Below, in pieces: positions 51,222 through 59,372 of a stretch of DNA of 64,000 bases; the stretch's first letter is position 1; each line of letters opens with the position of its first letter. Below the pieces are notes generated by a model that was given only the letters and a program-made list of their open reading frames with translations, was not told where the DNA came from and ran no database searches. Made by a program: the position numbers and the translations under genes. Source of the stretch: Arcicella sp034931005 (GTDB lineage: Bacteria; Bacteroidota; Bacteroidia; Cytophagales; Spirosomataceae); NCBI RefSeq assembly GCF_034931005.1, contig NZ_JAYGIN010000005.1:62001-126000 (forward strand), in the 5' to 3' direction.

Positions 51222-53426
51222 ATGGCTATTGCAAGATTTAAAGCCCTTGAATTGGCTCAGTCACGACAACCTATCGCCGTGAAAGTGCCAACTGAAAAAG
51301 TTACAGATTACTACGGAAGTAATACATTTAACGATGAAGTGATGCGTTCACTTTTAAGTCCTGAAGCCTATTTGAAAATTACGAATGCAATTGAAGACGG
51401 CAAAAAAATTGACCGTGAAGCAGCTGATGAAGTTGCGGCGGCAATGAAATCGTGGGCATTATCGAAAGGAGCTACTCATTATACACACTGGTTTCAACCA
51501 CTAACTGGTACTACTGCTGAAAAACACGACGCATTTTTCGATATTTCACACAAAGGAAAAGCGATGGAGAAATTTAAAGGTTCTGCTTTAGTTCAACAAG
51601 AGCCTGATGCTTCATCTTTTCCAAATGGAGGTATCCGTTCAACTTTTGAAGCAAGAGGATATACAGCTTGGGACCCATCGTCTCCTGCTTTTATTATGGA
51701 AAATTTGGCAGGAACAGCAACTTTATGTATTCCTTCAGTATTTGTATCATACACAGGTGAAGCTTTAGATTATAAAACCCCCTTATTGAAATCGGGAGAA
51801 TTAATTGATAAGGCAGCTACTAAAGTAATGAATGAATATTTTAGTCGTGAAGTATCTAAAGTAACTGCTACTTTAGGGGCTGAACAAGAATATTTCTTGA
51901 TTGATGAAGCCTTATATAATGCTCGTCCTGATTTGCTGATGTCTGGAAGAACCGTTTTTGGTCATTCTCCTGCTAAAGGGCAACAATTGGAAGACCACTA
52001 TTTTGGCTCAATTCCTTCAAGAGTGAACGCATTTATGGTTGATTTTGAATTGGAAGCACTTAAATTAGGAATGCCAGTTCGTACTCGTCATAATGAGGTT
52101 GCTCCTGCACAATTTGAGGTTGCCCCAACTTTTGAAGAAGCAAACTTAGCTTGTGACCACAATGCTTTGTTGATGGATTTAATGAATAAGGTTGCCGCAA
52201 AACATAAAATGCGTGTACTTTTTCATGAAAAACCATTTGCTGGAATTAACGGTTCAGGAAAACACAACAACTGGGCTTTAGCTACTGATACGGGCATTAA
52301 TCTTTTAGGCCCATCCACAAAGCCGAAAGAAAATTTACGTTTCTTAACTTTCTTCGTTAATACCATTAAAGCTGTTCATGACCATGCTGATTTACTGAGA
52401 GCATCAATTGCTTCTGCTGGAAACGAACATCGTTTGGGGGCTAATGAAGCTCCTCCTGCTATTGTATCTATCTTTATAGGCAGTGAAATGACCCGTGTAT
52501 TAAATGATTTAGAGAATCTTTCAGAAATGAACGATATTAAGTTAGAAAAAGGCGACAATGTTTATTTGCGTTTGGGAATTAATAAAATCCCTGCTTTGCT
52601 TTTAGATAATACTGACAGAAATCGAACTTCTCCTTTTGCCTTTACAGGAAATAAATTTGAATTCCGTGCCGTTGGTTCGTCTGCAAACTCTGCAACGCCC
52701 ATGACTATTTTGAACACCATAGTTGCCAATCAATTATTTAAGTTTAGAGAAGAAGTAGATGTTTATCTTGAAAAAGGTGTTAAAAAAGAATTAGCGATTG
52801 TTGAAGTGCTTAAAAAATATGTTACGCAATCAAAGAAAATTCTTTTTGAAGGAAATGGATACTCTGATAATTGGGTTGTAGAGGCTGAATCACGTGGTTT
52901 ATCCAATTTAAAAACAACGCCTGAAGCATTAGCTAAATATTTAGATCCTGCTGCTATTGAGTTATTTTCCAAACATGGAATTTTCAATGAAGTTGAAATG
53001 CAGGCACGTTATGAGATTGAGATTGAAAATTATATCAAGAAAATTCAGATTGAATCACGTGTAATTGGAGATTTAGCAATCAATCATATTGTTTCTACCT
53101 CTTTGAAATACCAGACGCAATTGGTGGATAATGTACGTGGACAAAAAGAGATTGGTATCGACCCGCAATATTTTGCACCAACAGTAGAAATTATTAAGAA
53201 AATTTCAATTTATACTTCAAAAATCAACAATTTGGTTGATGAAATGACTGATGCTCGCAAGGAGGCAAATAATATTGAAGATTCGTCTGAGAGAGCAAGA
53301 CTTTACAGTACCAAAGTGAAAGATTATTTTGAAGAAATTAGATATTGCGTTGATAAATTAGAGCTAATAGTGGACGACGATGAGTGGCCTTTACCAAAAT
53401 ATCGTGAGATGTTATTAATTAGATAA
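51222..53426 (+). CDS. glnN: type III glutamine synthetase
   Basis: The 734-residue enzyme is twice the size of GSI/GSII and belongs to the GlnN (GSIII) type found in Bacteroidota and cyanobacteria. Characteristic are FNDEVMRSLLSPEAYLK, THYTHWFQPLTGTTAEKHD, ATLGAEQEYFLID and RHNEVAPAQFEVAP, with GINGSGKHNNWAL in the catalytic barrel. The C-terminal helical region (about residues 530-734) is specific to this type. GSIII is often induced by nitrogen limitation. It is divergent from a GSII gene. Confidence 0.96.
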   Translation: MAIARFKALELAQSRQPIAVKVPTEKVTDYYGSNTFNDEVMRSLLSPEAYLKITNAIEDGKKIDREAADEVAAAMKSWALSKGATHYTHWFQPLTGTTAEKHDAFFDISHKGKAMEKFKGSALVQQEPDASSFPNGGIRSTFEARGYTAWDPSSPAFIMENLAGTATLCIPSVFVSYTGEALDYKTPLLKSGELIDKAATKVMNEYFSREVSKVTATLGAEQEYFLIDEALYNARPDLLMSGRTVFGHSPAKGQQLEDHYFGSIPSRVNAFMVDFELEALKLGMPVRTRHNEVAPAQFEVAPTFEEANLACDHNALLMDLMNKVAAKHKMRVLFHEKPFAGINGSGKHNNWALATDTGINLLGPSTKPKENLRFLTFFVNTIKAVHDHADLLRASIASAGNEHRLGANEAPPAIVSIFIGSEMTRVLNDLENLSEMNDIKLEKGDNVYLRLGINKIPALLLDNTDRNRTSPFAFTGNKFEFRAVGSSANSATPMTILNTIVANQLFKFREEVDVYLEKGVKKELAIVEVLKKYVTQSKKILFEGNGYSDNWVVEAESRGLSNLKTTPEALAKYLDPAAIELFSKHGIFNEVEMQARYEIEIENYIKKIQIESRVIGDLAINHIVSTSLKYQTQLVDNVRGQKEIGIDPQYFAPTVEIIKKISIYTSKINNLVDEMTDARKEANNIEDSSERARLYSTKVKDYFEEIRYCVDKLELIVDDDEWPLPKYREMLLIR

Positions 53427-53432
53427 TCTTTA

Positions 53433-53459
53433 GCCCCCATTCAGTAATGGGGGCTTTTT
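53433..53459 (+). terminator. terminator after the GSIII gene
   Basis: Perfect arms GCCCCCATT and AATGGGGGC with a four-base loop and TTTTT, seven bases behind the stop codon. Confidence 0.9.
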
Positions 53460-53472
53460 CGTCAATTTTTTA

Positions 53473-53480
53473 TATCTTTG
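53473..53480 (+). promoter_or_regulatory. -7 box of the 53504 gene
   Basis: TATCTTTG matches TAnnTTTG, 23 bp ahead of the start codon. Confidence 0.5.
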
Positions 53481-53503
53481 AAACCAAATCAACTTTATAT
53501 AAG

Positions 53504-54067
53504 ATGTCATTAAAAAATAATCCTGGACTTGACCCAAAGGAAATCGAACAACTAAAAAAAGAGTGCCTTGAGGCAGGAAAGAAATTTGTATATTTTGAAG
53601 AAGAACTTAACGATGAACCAGACCACATTGAGGAGTTTGTTCATGTTCAATTCGTTGGTAATCATAAAGGTCAGGAAGCAATTTTTGATGCTGTTATTTA
53701 TTCTTTGCGTTTACATTTTAATAGTATAGTCTATGAAACGGCTGAAAGAAAGGCATTAAAAACCTATCCTTTATATGTACCAATGGAAAATCGTGATGAG
53801 ACTTATGAGTCTAATGACGAAATGGATGAGGAGGTTGAATTGTATATCACTGAGTTGATTGAAGAAATTGAAGAAAACGAAGAAGTTAAGTTAGCAGAAC
53901 ATTTAGAAACTGACGAAAATTTTGAGTTTGGAATTGGTTTGGATGTTTGTTTAAACGTGGAAGAAATCGACGATGCTGTTGTTACTAAATTTGTAGATGA
54001 TTACTTAGCAGGAACGCTAAAATTAGACCCAACTTTATATTCTTTCAAAACTGATTTTGAAGACTAA
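53504..54067 (+). CDS. conserved acidic protein of unknown function
   Basis: The 187-residue soluble protein is very acidic, above all in the segment NRDETYESNDEMDEEVELY and the following EEIEENEE. No signal peptide, membrane helix or catalytic motif is visible. The N-terminal part has a repeated helical pattern (NPGLDPKEIEQLKKECLEAG) and the middle contains HVQFVGNHKGQEAIFDAVIY, which looks like a folded alpha/beta core. I do not recognise a named family. The frame is open from 53447, but the TAnnTTTG box and terminator lie in that stretch, so ATG 53504 is chosen. It lies 96 bp ahead of the MoxR gene; a hairpin separates them. Confidence 0.75.
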   Translation: MSLKNNPGLDPKEIEQLKKECLEAGKKFVYFEEELNDEPDHIEEFVHVQFVGNHKGQEAIFDAVIYSLRLHFNSIVYETAERKALKTYPLYVPMENRDETYESNDEMDEEVELYITELIEEIEENEEVKLAEHLETDENFEFGIGLDVCLNVEEIDDAVVTKFVDDYLAGTLKLDPTLYSFKTDFED

Positions 54068-54076
54068 ACTAATTGT

Positions 54077-54127
54077 GAATTGAGTGACTTATGATTTAGT
54101 GAATAAAAGTCACCACTCACTCAATTC
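54077..54127. repeat. inverted repeat ahead of the MoxR gene
   Basis: Perfect 11-bp arms GAATTGAGTGA (54077-54087) and TCACTCAATTC (54117-54127) with 29 bases between. It may end transcription of the acidic protein gene; there is no clear T-run. Confidence 0.5.
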
Positions 54128-54163
54128 ATATATTATTAATTCATAACTCACTAATCGTCATCT

Positions 54164-55006
54164 ATGTCATTTCAAGGAACAGAAAACTACATCGCAACCC
54201 GTGCTTTGCAAGTAGCCGTTAATGCCGCTGTAACATTGCAAAAACCATTATTGATTAAAGGTGAACCTGGAACAGGCAAAACACTTTTAGCTTACGAGGT
54301 GGCTGCAGCTTTAGGTAAATCGCTTTACTCCTGGAATGTAAAATCTACTACAACTGCCCAACAAGGTTTGTACGAATACGATGCTGTGGCTCGTTTGAGA
54401 GATTCTCAATTAAGCGATGGAGATATTAATGACATTGAACATTATATCAAAAAAGGAAAACTTTGGGAGGCATTTGACTCAGAAGAACAAGTGGTTTTAT
54501 TAATTGATGAAATTGATAAAGCTGATATTGAATTTCCCAATGACTTATTGAATGAATTGGACAAAATGGAATTCTACTGTTACGAACTTAAACGTACTAT
54601 CAAAGCCAAACATCGTCCAATTATTATCATTACTTCCAATAACGAAAAGGAATTGCCCGATGCTTTTCTCCGTCGTTGTTTCTTCCATTATATTTCCTTT
54701 CCTGACCGTGAAACAATGAAGCAAATTGTGGATGTGCATTATCCAGCCTTAGAAGAAAAATTGATAACGAATTCAATGTCAATATTTTATGGCATTAGAG
54801 ATATAAAAGCCTTAAAGAAAAAACCTTCAACTTCGGAATTAATTGATTGGATAAAATTACTTTTAGTCGGTAAAGTTTCTGCTGATTTATTAGAAGGTTT
54901 CCAGAACAGCACAGAAATTCCACCGTACATCGGGGCTTTATTGAAAAATGAGCAAGACACAGGTTTGTATGAAGCTTTGAGGAATAAGACTAAACGACCT
55001 TATTGA
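54164..55006 (+). CDS. MoxR-family AAA+ ATPase
   Basis: The 280-residue ATPase has Walker A GEPGTGKT at residues 33-40, Walker B VLLIDEIDKADIEF, and sensor 1 IIITSNNEKELPDAFLRR, with Arg residues that could serve as finger. MoxR ATPases act with a VWA-domain protein as chaperones that load metal ions or remodel complexes. Here the VWA gene (56567-57766) is the natural partner, but two other genes lie between. A perfect terminator follows directly, so the pair is no longer one simple operon. Confidence 0.92.
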   Translation: MSFQGTENYIATRALQVAVNAAVTLQKPLLIKGEPGTGKTLLAYEVAAALGKSLYSWNVKSTTTAQQGLYEYDAVARLRDSQLSDGDINDIEHYIKKGKLWEAFDSEEQVVLLIDEIDKADIEFPNDLLNELDKMEFYCYELKRTIKAKHRPIIIITSNNEKELPDAFLRRCFFHYISFPDRETMKQIVDVHYPALEEKLITNSMSIFYGIRDIKALKKKPSTSELIDWIKLLLVGKVSADLLEGFQNSTEIPPYIGALLKNEQDTGLYEALRNKTKRPY

Positions 55007-55010
55007 TATA

Positions 55011-55045
55011 AAAAGAGTCTCTTGAATTTCAAGAGACTCTTTTTA
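55011..55045. terminator. terminator between the MoxR and Rpn genes
   Basis: AAAAGAGTCTCTTGAA is followed by its near-complete complement with almost no loop; A- and T-runs on both sides let it act in both directions. Confidence 0.85.
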
Positions 55046-55048
55046 TTG

Positions 55049-55942
55049 TTATTTGGAAGTAGTCATTATTTTTTGAATAATCTCCTCTACTTTTTGAATT
55101 GGCATTTTAAAAGCATCAGCAATAAAATTTGCTTCTAAGCCTTTTTCCCATAGACCTTTGATGTGATTAAAGGTTAATTTTTCATTACGTTGCTCTGCAA
55201 TTGTCATGGCAATAATGTTTACATTTTCAGAAACTTCTGTAAATATAGGCGTTAAATTTTCTTCTGTCAAGTTCAACGCAGTTTCCATATAGACAAACAC
55301 CGTTTTTATGAATTCAATTTGTTTGTCAGCATCCAAATGGTTTAGTTTTTCTGCCCAAAAAGAACTTAATTTTAAGAATTCTTCTTCGGTATCATGGCTG
55401 TGTTTCAACAACATAGCAGTCATACTCAATAGAATATTCTGAAAATTAGCGATTTGATAATCCTCAATTTTATCAAGTGTGAATAGGAGATAATCAAAGT
55501 CTGGAACGAATTTCCCCAAAGTCGGGTGCAAACTTTTGAAGTAACTTTTCATGGATTTATATTTCCATTTTCCGCTGCCATGATGAATAATAATGGAGAT
55601 TACGACTGATAATTTCTTTTTCTGTTTGCGTTCTTCTTTCCAAACATTAAGAATGTACTGTAATAGTTGAAGATGTGGATATTGTTGTACGTATGACTTG
55701 TGTTCAAATAAAAGTGTTACTAATGTCTTCTGACCAGCATATTCTGTTTGATAAACGACATCTGCTAAATATTCGTCTAACTCCTCATCGGTATAAGAAT
55801 CAGTGACTCGTTTTAGGGTAGAAAAATTTAATCTTTCTTTGAGTTCTTCTGGAAAAACTTCTTTGATAAAACTTTCAGCTACATCCAAACGAGAGAAGGT
55901 TTCTTTGAAAAACTTATCATGTGCTTTGTTAATTTCATTCAT
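55049..55942 (-). CDS. Rpn-family recombination-promoting nuclease/putative transposase
   Basis: The 297-residue protein matches the Rpn/YhgA-like family of PD-(D/E)XK nucleases. It starts NKAHDKFFKETFSR, the family signature, followed by ADVVYQTEYAGQKTLVTLLFEHKS, where Asp, Glu-x-Lys residues form the likely metal site. Rpn proteins of Escherichia coli stimulate recA-independent recombination; older names call them transposases. The open frame reaches back to a TTG at 55972; ATG 55942 is the first ATG and fits the family. It is the only minus-strand gene between 51 and 60 kb and divides the MoxR-VWA pair. Confidence 0.85.
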   Translation of the reverse strand: MNEINKAHDKFFKETFSRLDVAESFIKEVFPEELKERLNFSTLKRVTDSYTDEELDEYLADVVYQTEYAGQKTLVTLLFEHKSYVQQYPHLQLLQYILNVWKEERKQKKKLSVVISIIIHHGSGKWKYKSMKSYFKSLHPTLGKFVPDFDYLLFTLDKIEDYQIANFQNILLSMTAMLLKHSHDTEEEFLKLSSFWAEKLNHLDADKQIEFIKTVFVYMETALNLTEENLTPIFTEVSENVNIIAMTIAEQRNEKLTFNHIKGLWEKGLEANFIADAFKMPIQKVEEIIQKIMTTSK

Positions 55943-56036
55943 AGGCTTGACATTTAAGCGGTAAATTTCCAATTAAATCTTTTATCTTGCAAGTGGAAAT
56001 GAACTTCTAAAACATAAGTCTAATTAATTTGTATTA

Positions 56037-56552
56037 ATGATTGCCTATTATTTTGCAATTCTCTTTTCAATTTTTATTGTTGTAGGACTACATGTTGGGT
56101 TTTATTATAAAAATGAGAAGCCCCCATTAACTGCTCCTATACTTTATACATTATTAAGTATTGGCTTTGTTTTTTTAGTAAAACAGAATTTTGAATTATT
56201 AAATAAATATGATACAAGACAAGATTGTCGATTTGTGCTAAAAGAAAGAGTTTTTGAAAAAAGAAAAGGGAGTCGGAAACTATTTTTGGGATACAGTGGG
56301 GTGTTACTGAAAAACGATTCTATTGAGAACGGATTTTTGCCTACACAAACTTTTTATGATTTTAAAGATGAAAAACTTTCTATAGATGATTCTGTTAAGG
56401 TTTGGTACTTGAAAGAAAATGATAAACTTATTCTTCAAACTCAAAAAACGAAGACAGATGGTTTTTTAATAACTTCAATAATCGCACAAATTTTCATGAT
56501 TTTGCTTTTTAATTCACTCTGGTATTGGGTTTTCAAAAGTAAAAAAAGTTAA
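56037..56552 (+). CDS. small membrane protein of unknown function
   Basis: The 171-residue protein has three hydrophobic helices: residues about 3-24 (AYYFAILFSIFIVVGLH), 34-50 (ILYTLLSIGFVFLV) and 145-167 (IIAQIFMILLFNSLWYWVF). Between the second and third is a soluble segment of about 90 residues with DTRQDCRFVLKERVF and LSIDDSVKVWYLKEND that looks like a small beta domain. No named family is recognised. Its stop is 14 bp ahead of the VWA gene, so the two may be co-transcribed; it lies on the stretch that separates that gene from moxR. Confidence 0.65.
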   Translation: MIAYYFAILFSIFIVVGLHVGFYYKNEKPPLTAPILYTLLSIGFVFLVKQNFELLNKYDTRQDCRFVLKERVFEKRKGSRKLFLGYSGVLLKNDSIENGFLPTQTFYDFKDEKLSIDDSVKVWYLKENDKLILQTQKTKTDGFLITSIIAQIFMILLFNSLWYWVFKSKKS

Positions 56553-56566
56553 GTCTCAAATCACAA

Positions 56567-57766
56567 ATGTTCCTCGACTTCTTCTTATACTTAAAAAATA
56601 ACAAACTCCCCGTCACCATTACGGAATATCTGACGCTCTTGGAAGCATTGGATAAAGACGTTGTGGAATATGATACAACTGATTTTTATTATTTGAGTAA
56701 AACTGTTTTTGTCAAAAATGAGATATTTTTAGACCGATTTGATGTTTTGTTCGGACAGTATTTTAAAGATGTTTCTAAGATTGGTGCTGAGTTATTTGCC
56801 TTAATTCCAGAAGATTGGCTGAAACAGAATTTGAGTCGAGAGTTTTCGGAAGAAGAAAAGGCTAAAATTGAGTCAATGGGCGGTTTAGAACAACTATTAG
56901 ACCGTTTGAAGGAACTATTTGAAGAACAAAAAGAACGTCACGAAGGAGGGAATAAATGGATTGGCACCAATGGAACGTCACCTTTTGGTAATAATGGCTA
57001 TAATCCCGAAGGCATAAAAATTGGCAGTAATCAATCGGGCGGACAACGAAGTGCTGTAAAAGTTTGGGAAGACCGTGAGTTTAAAAACTATGATGATGAC
57101 CTCGAACTAAACACTCGAAACATCAAAATGGCTTTGCGGCGTTTACGTATTCTCACTCGTGAAGGCGTTGAAGATGAACTGGATTTGGAAGGAACAATTC
57201 AAGAAACGTCACGTAATGCAGGATTGTTGGACATTAAAATGCAAGCCTCCAAAAAGAATAAAGTGAAGGTTTTGTTGCTTTTAGATGTTGGTGGCTCTAT
57301 GGATGATTACATAGAATTGTGTTCCGAATTGTTTTCAGCCGCAAAATATCAATTTAAAAACTTGGAGCATTTATATTTTCATAATTGTATTTACGAGACA
57401 CTTTGGAAAGATAATGAGAGGAGGGGAGACCGAATTTCAACTTGGGAAGTTCTCCATAAATATAATCAAGATTGGAAAGTGGTTGTGGTGGGTGATGCCT
57501 CAATGGCAACTTACGAAATTACTTCAGCTCGGGGCAGTATTGAACATTATAACGAAGAATCTGGCTTGACTTGGTTGCAAAAACTGAGAAACCATTTTCC
57601 AAATTTAGTGTGGCTAAACCCCACAACTTCAAGTTATTGGGAATACACTCAAAGTATCAAAATTATCAGAGATTGGTCGGAAAATAGAATGTTTCCATTG
57701 ACTATTTCTGGAATTACGCAGGCAATGAAATGTCTGAAAAATAGTAAAATTAGGTATGATTTGTAA
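56567..57766 (+). CDS. VWA-domain protein (CoxE/COG3825-like), partner of the MoxR ATPase
   Basis: The 399-residue protein has an N-terminal helical region (to about 120), a Gly/Asn-rich linker (GTNGTSPFGNNGYNPEGI) and a C-terminal VWA domain. The metal site reads Asp240-Val-Gly-Gly-Ser244 in LLLDVGGSMDDY, where the usual DxSxS has Gly at the third place; this variant is typical of the COG3825 group. Such proteins work with MoxR ATPases in metal insertion or complex assembly. The stop codon lies in a palindromic repeat. Confidence 0.88.
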   Translation: MFLDFFLYLKNNKLPVTITEYLTLLEALDKDVVEYDTTDFYYLSKTVFVKNEIFLDRFDVLFGQYFKDVSKIGAELFALIPEDWLKQNLSREFSEEEKAKIESMGGLEQLLDRLKELFEEQKERHEGGNKWIGTNGTSPFGNNGYNPEGIKIGSNQSGGQRSAVKVWEDREFKNYDDDLELNTRNIKMALRRLRILTREGVEDELDLEGTIQETSRNAGLLDIKMQASKKNKVKVLLLLDVGGSMDDYIELCSELFSAAKYQFKNLEHLYFHNCIYETLWKDNERRGDRISTWEVLHKYNQDWKVVVVGDASMATYEITSARGSIEHYNEESGLTWLQKLRNHFPNLVWLNPTTSSYWEYTQSIKIIRDWSENRMFPLTISGITQAMKCLKNSKIRYDL

Positions 57767-57833
57767 CCTGATGTTGGGCGGCATTCCGCTTCTGCATCGG
57801 AAATAATTACTCGATGTAGAAACATCGGGTTAC
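57763..57833. repeat. palindromic repeat at the VWA stop codon
   Basis: GTAACCTGATGTT (57763-57775) and AACATCGGGTTAC (57821-57833) pair with one mismatch, and TCTGCATCG/CGATGTAGA form an inner stem. The first GTAAC supplies the TAA stop of the VWA gene. It ends four bases ahead of rsmE. Confidence 0.65.
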
Positions 57834-57837
57834 ATAA

Positions 57838-58542
57838 ATGAACATTTTTTACGAACCAAATATAAAACAAACACTCAAACTCAACGAAGAGGAATCTCGT
57901 CATGCTATTAAGGTGTTACGCCTTTCGGCAGGAGATTTGCTGAATGTAGTTGATGGCAAAGGTGGATTTTTTAAGTGCCAAATAAAAACGCCTCACGAAA
58001 AAAAATGCGAGCTAAAAATCATTGAAGAGCAATTAAATTTTGGAATAAGAGATTATTACATTCACCTAATTATTGCTCCGACCAAAAATTTGGATAGAAT
58101 TGAATGGATGGTCGAGAAATGTGTAGAAATTGGCATCAATGAAATTTCTTTTATTCAAACTCGTTATTCTGAAAGGAAAGAAATCAAAACGGTGAGAATT
58201 GAGAAAATAGCGGTTGGAGCAATGAAACAGTCTTTAAAGGCATTTTTACCCAAAATCAATGAAATGATTTCGTGGAAAGAGTTCTTGAAAAAAGATATTG
58301 CTGAATCTCAAAAAATGATTGCACATTTGGAAAAAGGCGAGAGAAAACTAATTCAAGAAGTTGCACAACATAGAGGGAATTACGCCATTTTAATTGGTCC
58401 AGAAGGAGATTTTAACGAAGAAGAAATAAAACAAGCTATCGAAAAAGGTTTTGTTCCTGTAACATTGGGAGAAAGCCGTTTGAGAACAGAAACCGCAGGA
58501 TTAGTGGCTTGTCATACCTTAAATATTATTAATCAGCTATGA
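57838..58542 (+). CDS. rsmE: 16S rRNA (uracil-1498-N3)-methyltransferase
   Basis: The 234-residue SPOUT enzyme methylates U1498 in the decoding region of 16S rRNA. It has the N-terminal PUA-like part (RHAIKVLRLSAGDLLNVVDG), the IIAPTKNLDRIEWMVEKCVEIG segment, and the knotted C-terminal SAM site YAILIGPEGDFNEEEI with LGESRLRTETAGL. Full length. The stop overlaps the start of the DUF4159 gene by four bases. Confidence 0.95.
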   Translation: MNIFYEPNIKQTLKLNEEESRHAIKVLRLSAGDLLNVVDGKGGFFKCQIKTPHEKKCELKIIEEQLNFGIRDYYIHLIIAPTKNLDRIEWMVEKCVEIGINEISFIQTRYSERKEIKTVRIEKIAVGAMKQSLKAFLPKINEMISWKEFLKKDIAESQKMIAHLEKGERKLIQEVAQHRGNYAILIGPEGDFNEEEIKQAIEKGFVPVTLGESRLRTETAGLVACHTLNIINQL

Positions 58543-59282
58543 AAATACAGTTATCAGTAATTAGTTATCAGTTATCAGTTGTGAGAAACTGTTTTTTAGA
58601 GAAAATAGTGCGTCTTTCTCAGTCAACTTTACGTTTTGGATTCTGTTTACTGTTTATTGCTAACTGTTCACTGATAAATGCTCAAAGCTCTTTCAAAATT
58701 GCCAAAATGAAATACGGCGGAGGCGGAGATTGGTATTGTAACAAAACGTCGTTGGGCAATCTCATAAAATTCTGTAATAGTAATTTACGAACCAATATTT
58801 CTCCCGAAGAAGACATCGTTGAGCCTTCAAGTCCAGAGCTTTTTACGTATCCATTTGTGCATTTAACTGGTCATGGAAATGTGGTTTTTACGGAATCAGA
58901 AGCAGCTAATTTGAGGAAATATCTAATCAGTGGCGGCTTTTTACACGTTGATGATAATTATGGTTTGGATAAATTTATTCGTAGAGAAATGAAAAAAGTT
59001 TTTCCCGAATTAAGCTTTATAGAACTACCTTTTAATCATCCAATTTATTCTCAAAAATATAAGTTTACCAACGGTTTGCCCAAAATTCATGAACACGACA
59101 ATAAGCCTCCACAAGGTTTTGGATTGATGTATCAGGGTCGTTTGGTGTGCTTTTACAGTTTTGAATGTGACTTAGGAAATGGTTGGGAAGATCAATCTGT
59201 TCATAATGACCCTGATTCTATTCGTCAAAAAGCACTTCAAATGGGAGCAAATCTATTATCTTATGCTTTGACGGTTGATTAA
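58539..59282 (+). CDS. exported DUF4159 protein with a repeat-derived N-terminus
   Basis: The 247-residue protein ends in a DUF4159 domain: KMKYGGGGDWYCNKTSLGNL, TGHGNVVFTESEAANLRKYL, GGFLHVDDNYGLDKFIRREM and GLMYQGRLVCFYSFECDLGNGW. The function is unknown; the domain resembles the ThuA/GATase-like fold. The signal peptide is odd: residues 5-15 (LSVISYQLSVV) are encoded by a TTATCAGT repeat, and the hydrophobic core ends in INAQ. Start 58539 overlaps the rsmE stop (ATGA). A later start is possible, but the signal core would then lose its basic N-region. Confidence 0.85.
   Translation: MKIQLSVISYQLSVVRNCFLEKIVRLSQSTLRFGFCLLFIANCSLINAQSSFKIAKMKYGGGGDWYCNKTSLGNLIKFCNSNLRTNISPEEDIVEPSSPELFTYPFVHLTGHGNVVFTESEAANLRKYLISGGFLHVDDNYGLDKFIRREMKKVFPELSFIELPFNHPIYSQKYKFTNGLPKIHEHDNKPPQGFGLMYQGRLVCFYSFECDLGNGWEDQSVHNDPDSIRQKALQMGANLLSYALTVD
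58548..58581 (+). repeat. TTATCAGT short repeats inside the DUF4159 signal region
   Basis: TTATCAGT occurs at 58551-58558, 58565-58572 and 58572-58579. The surrounding CAGTAATTAGTTATCAG is of the same kind as intergenic repeats seen in many bacterial genomes. Confidence 0.6.
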
Positions 59283-59337
59283 AACTGACATTTGTCAGAA
59301 TTAATCATATTCATAAACCTTTTCATAAGACAAAGTG

Positions 59338-59345
59338 TAATTTTG
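59338..59345 (+). promoter_or_regulatory. -7 box of the desaturase gene
   Basis: TAATTTTG matches TAnnTTTG, 27 bp ahead of the start. A small hairpin CTGAC-ATTT-GTCAG lies at 59285-59298. Confidence 0.5.
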
Positions 59346-59372
59346 TAGAACATTAAAAAAACAATCTATCTC

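Noticed and set aside
55049..55942. Rpn gene considered as transposase of an intact insertion sequence
   Set aside because: No terminal inverted repeats or target duplications are visible around it, and Rpn proteins are nucleases, not DDE transposases.
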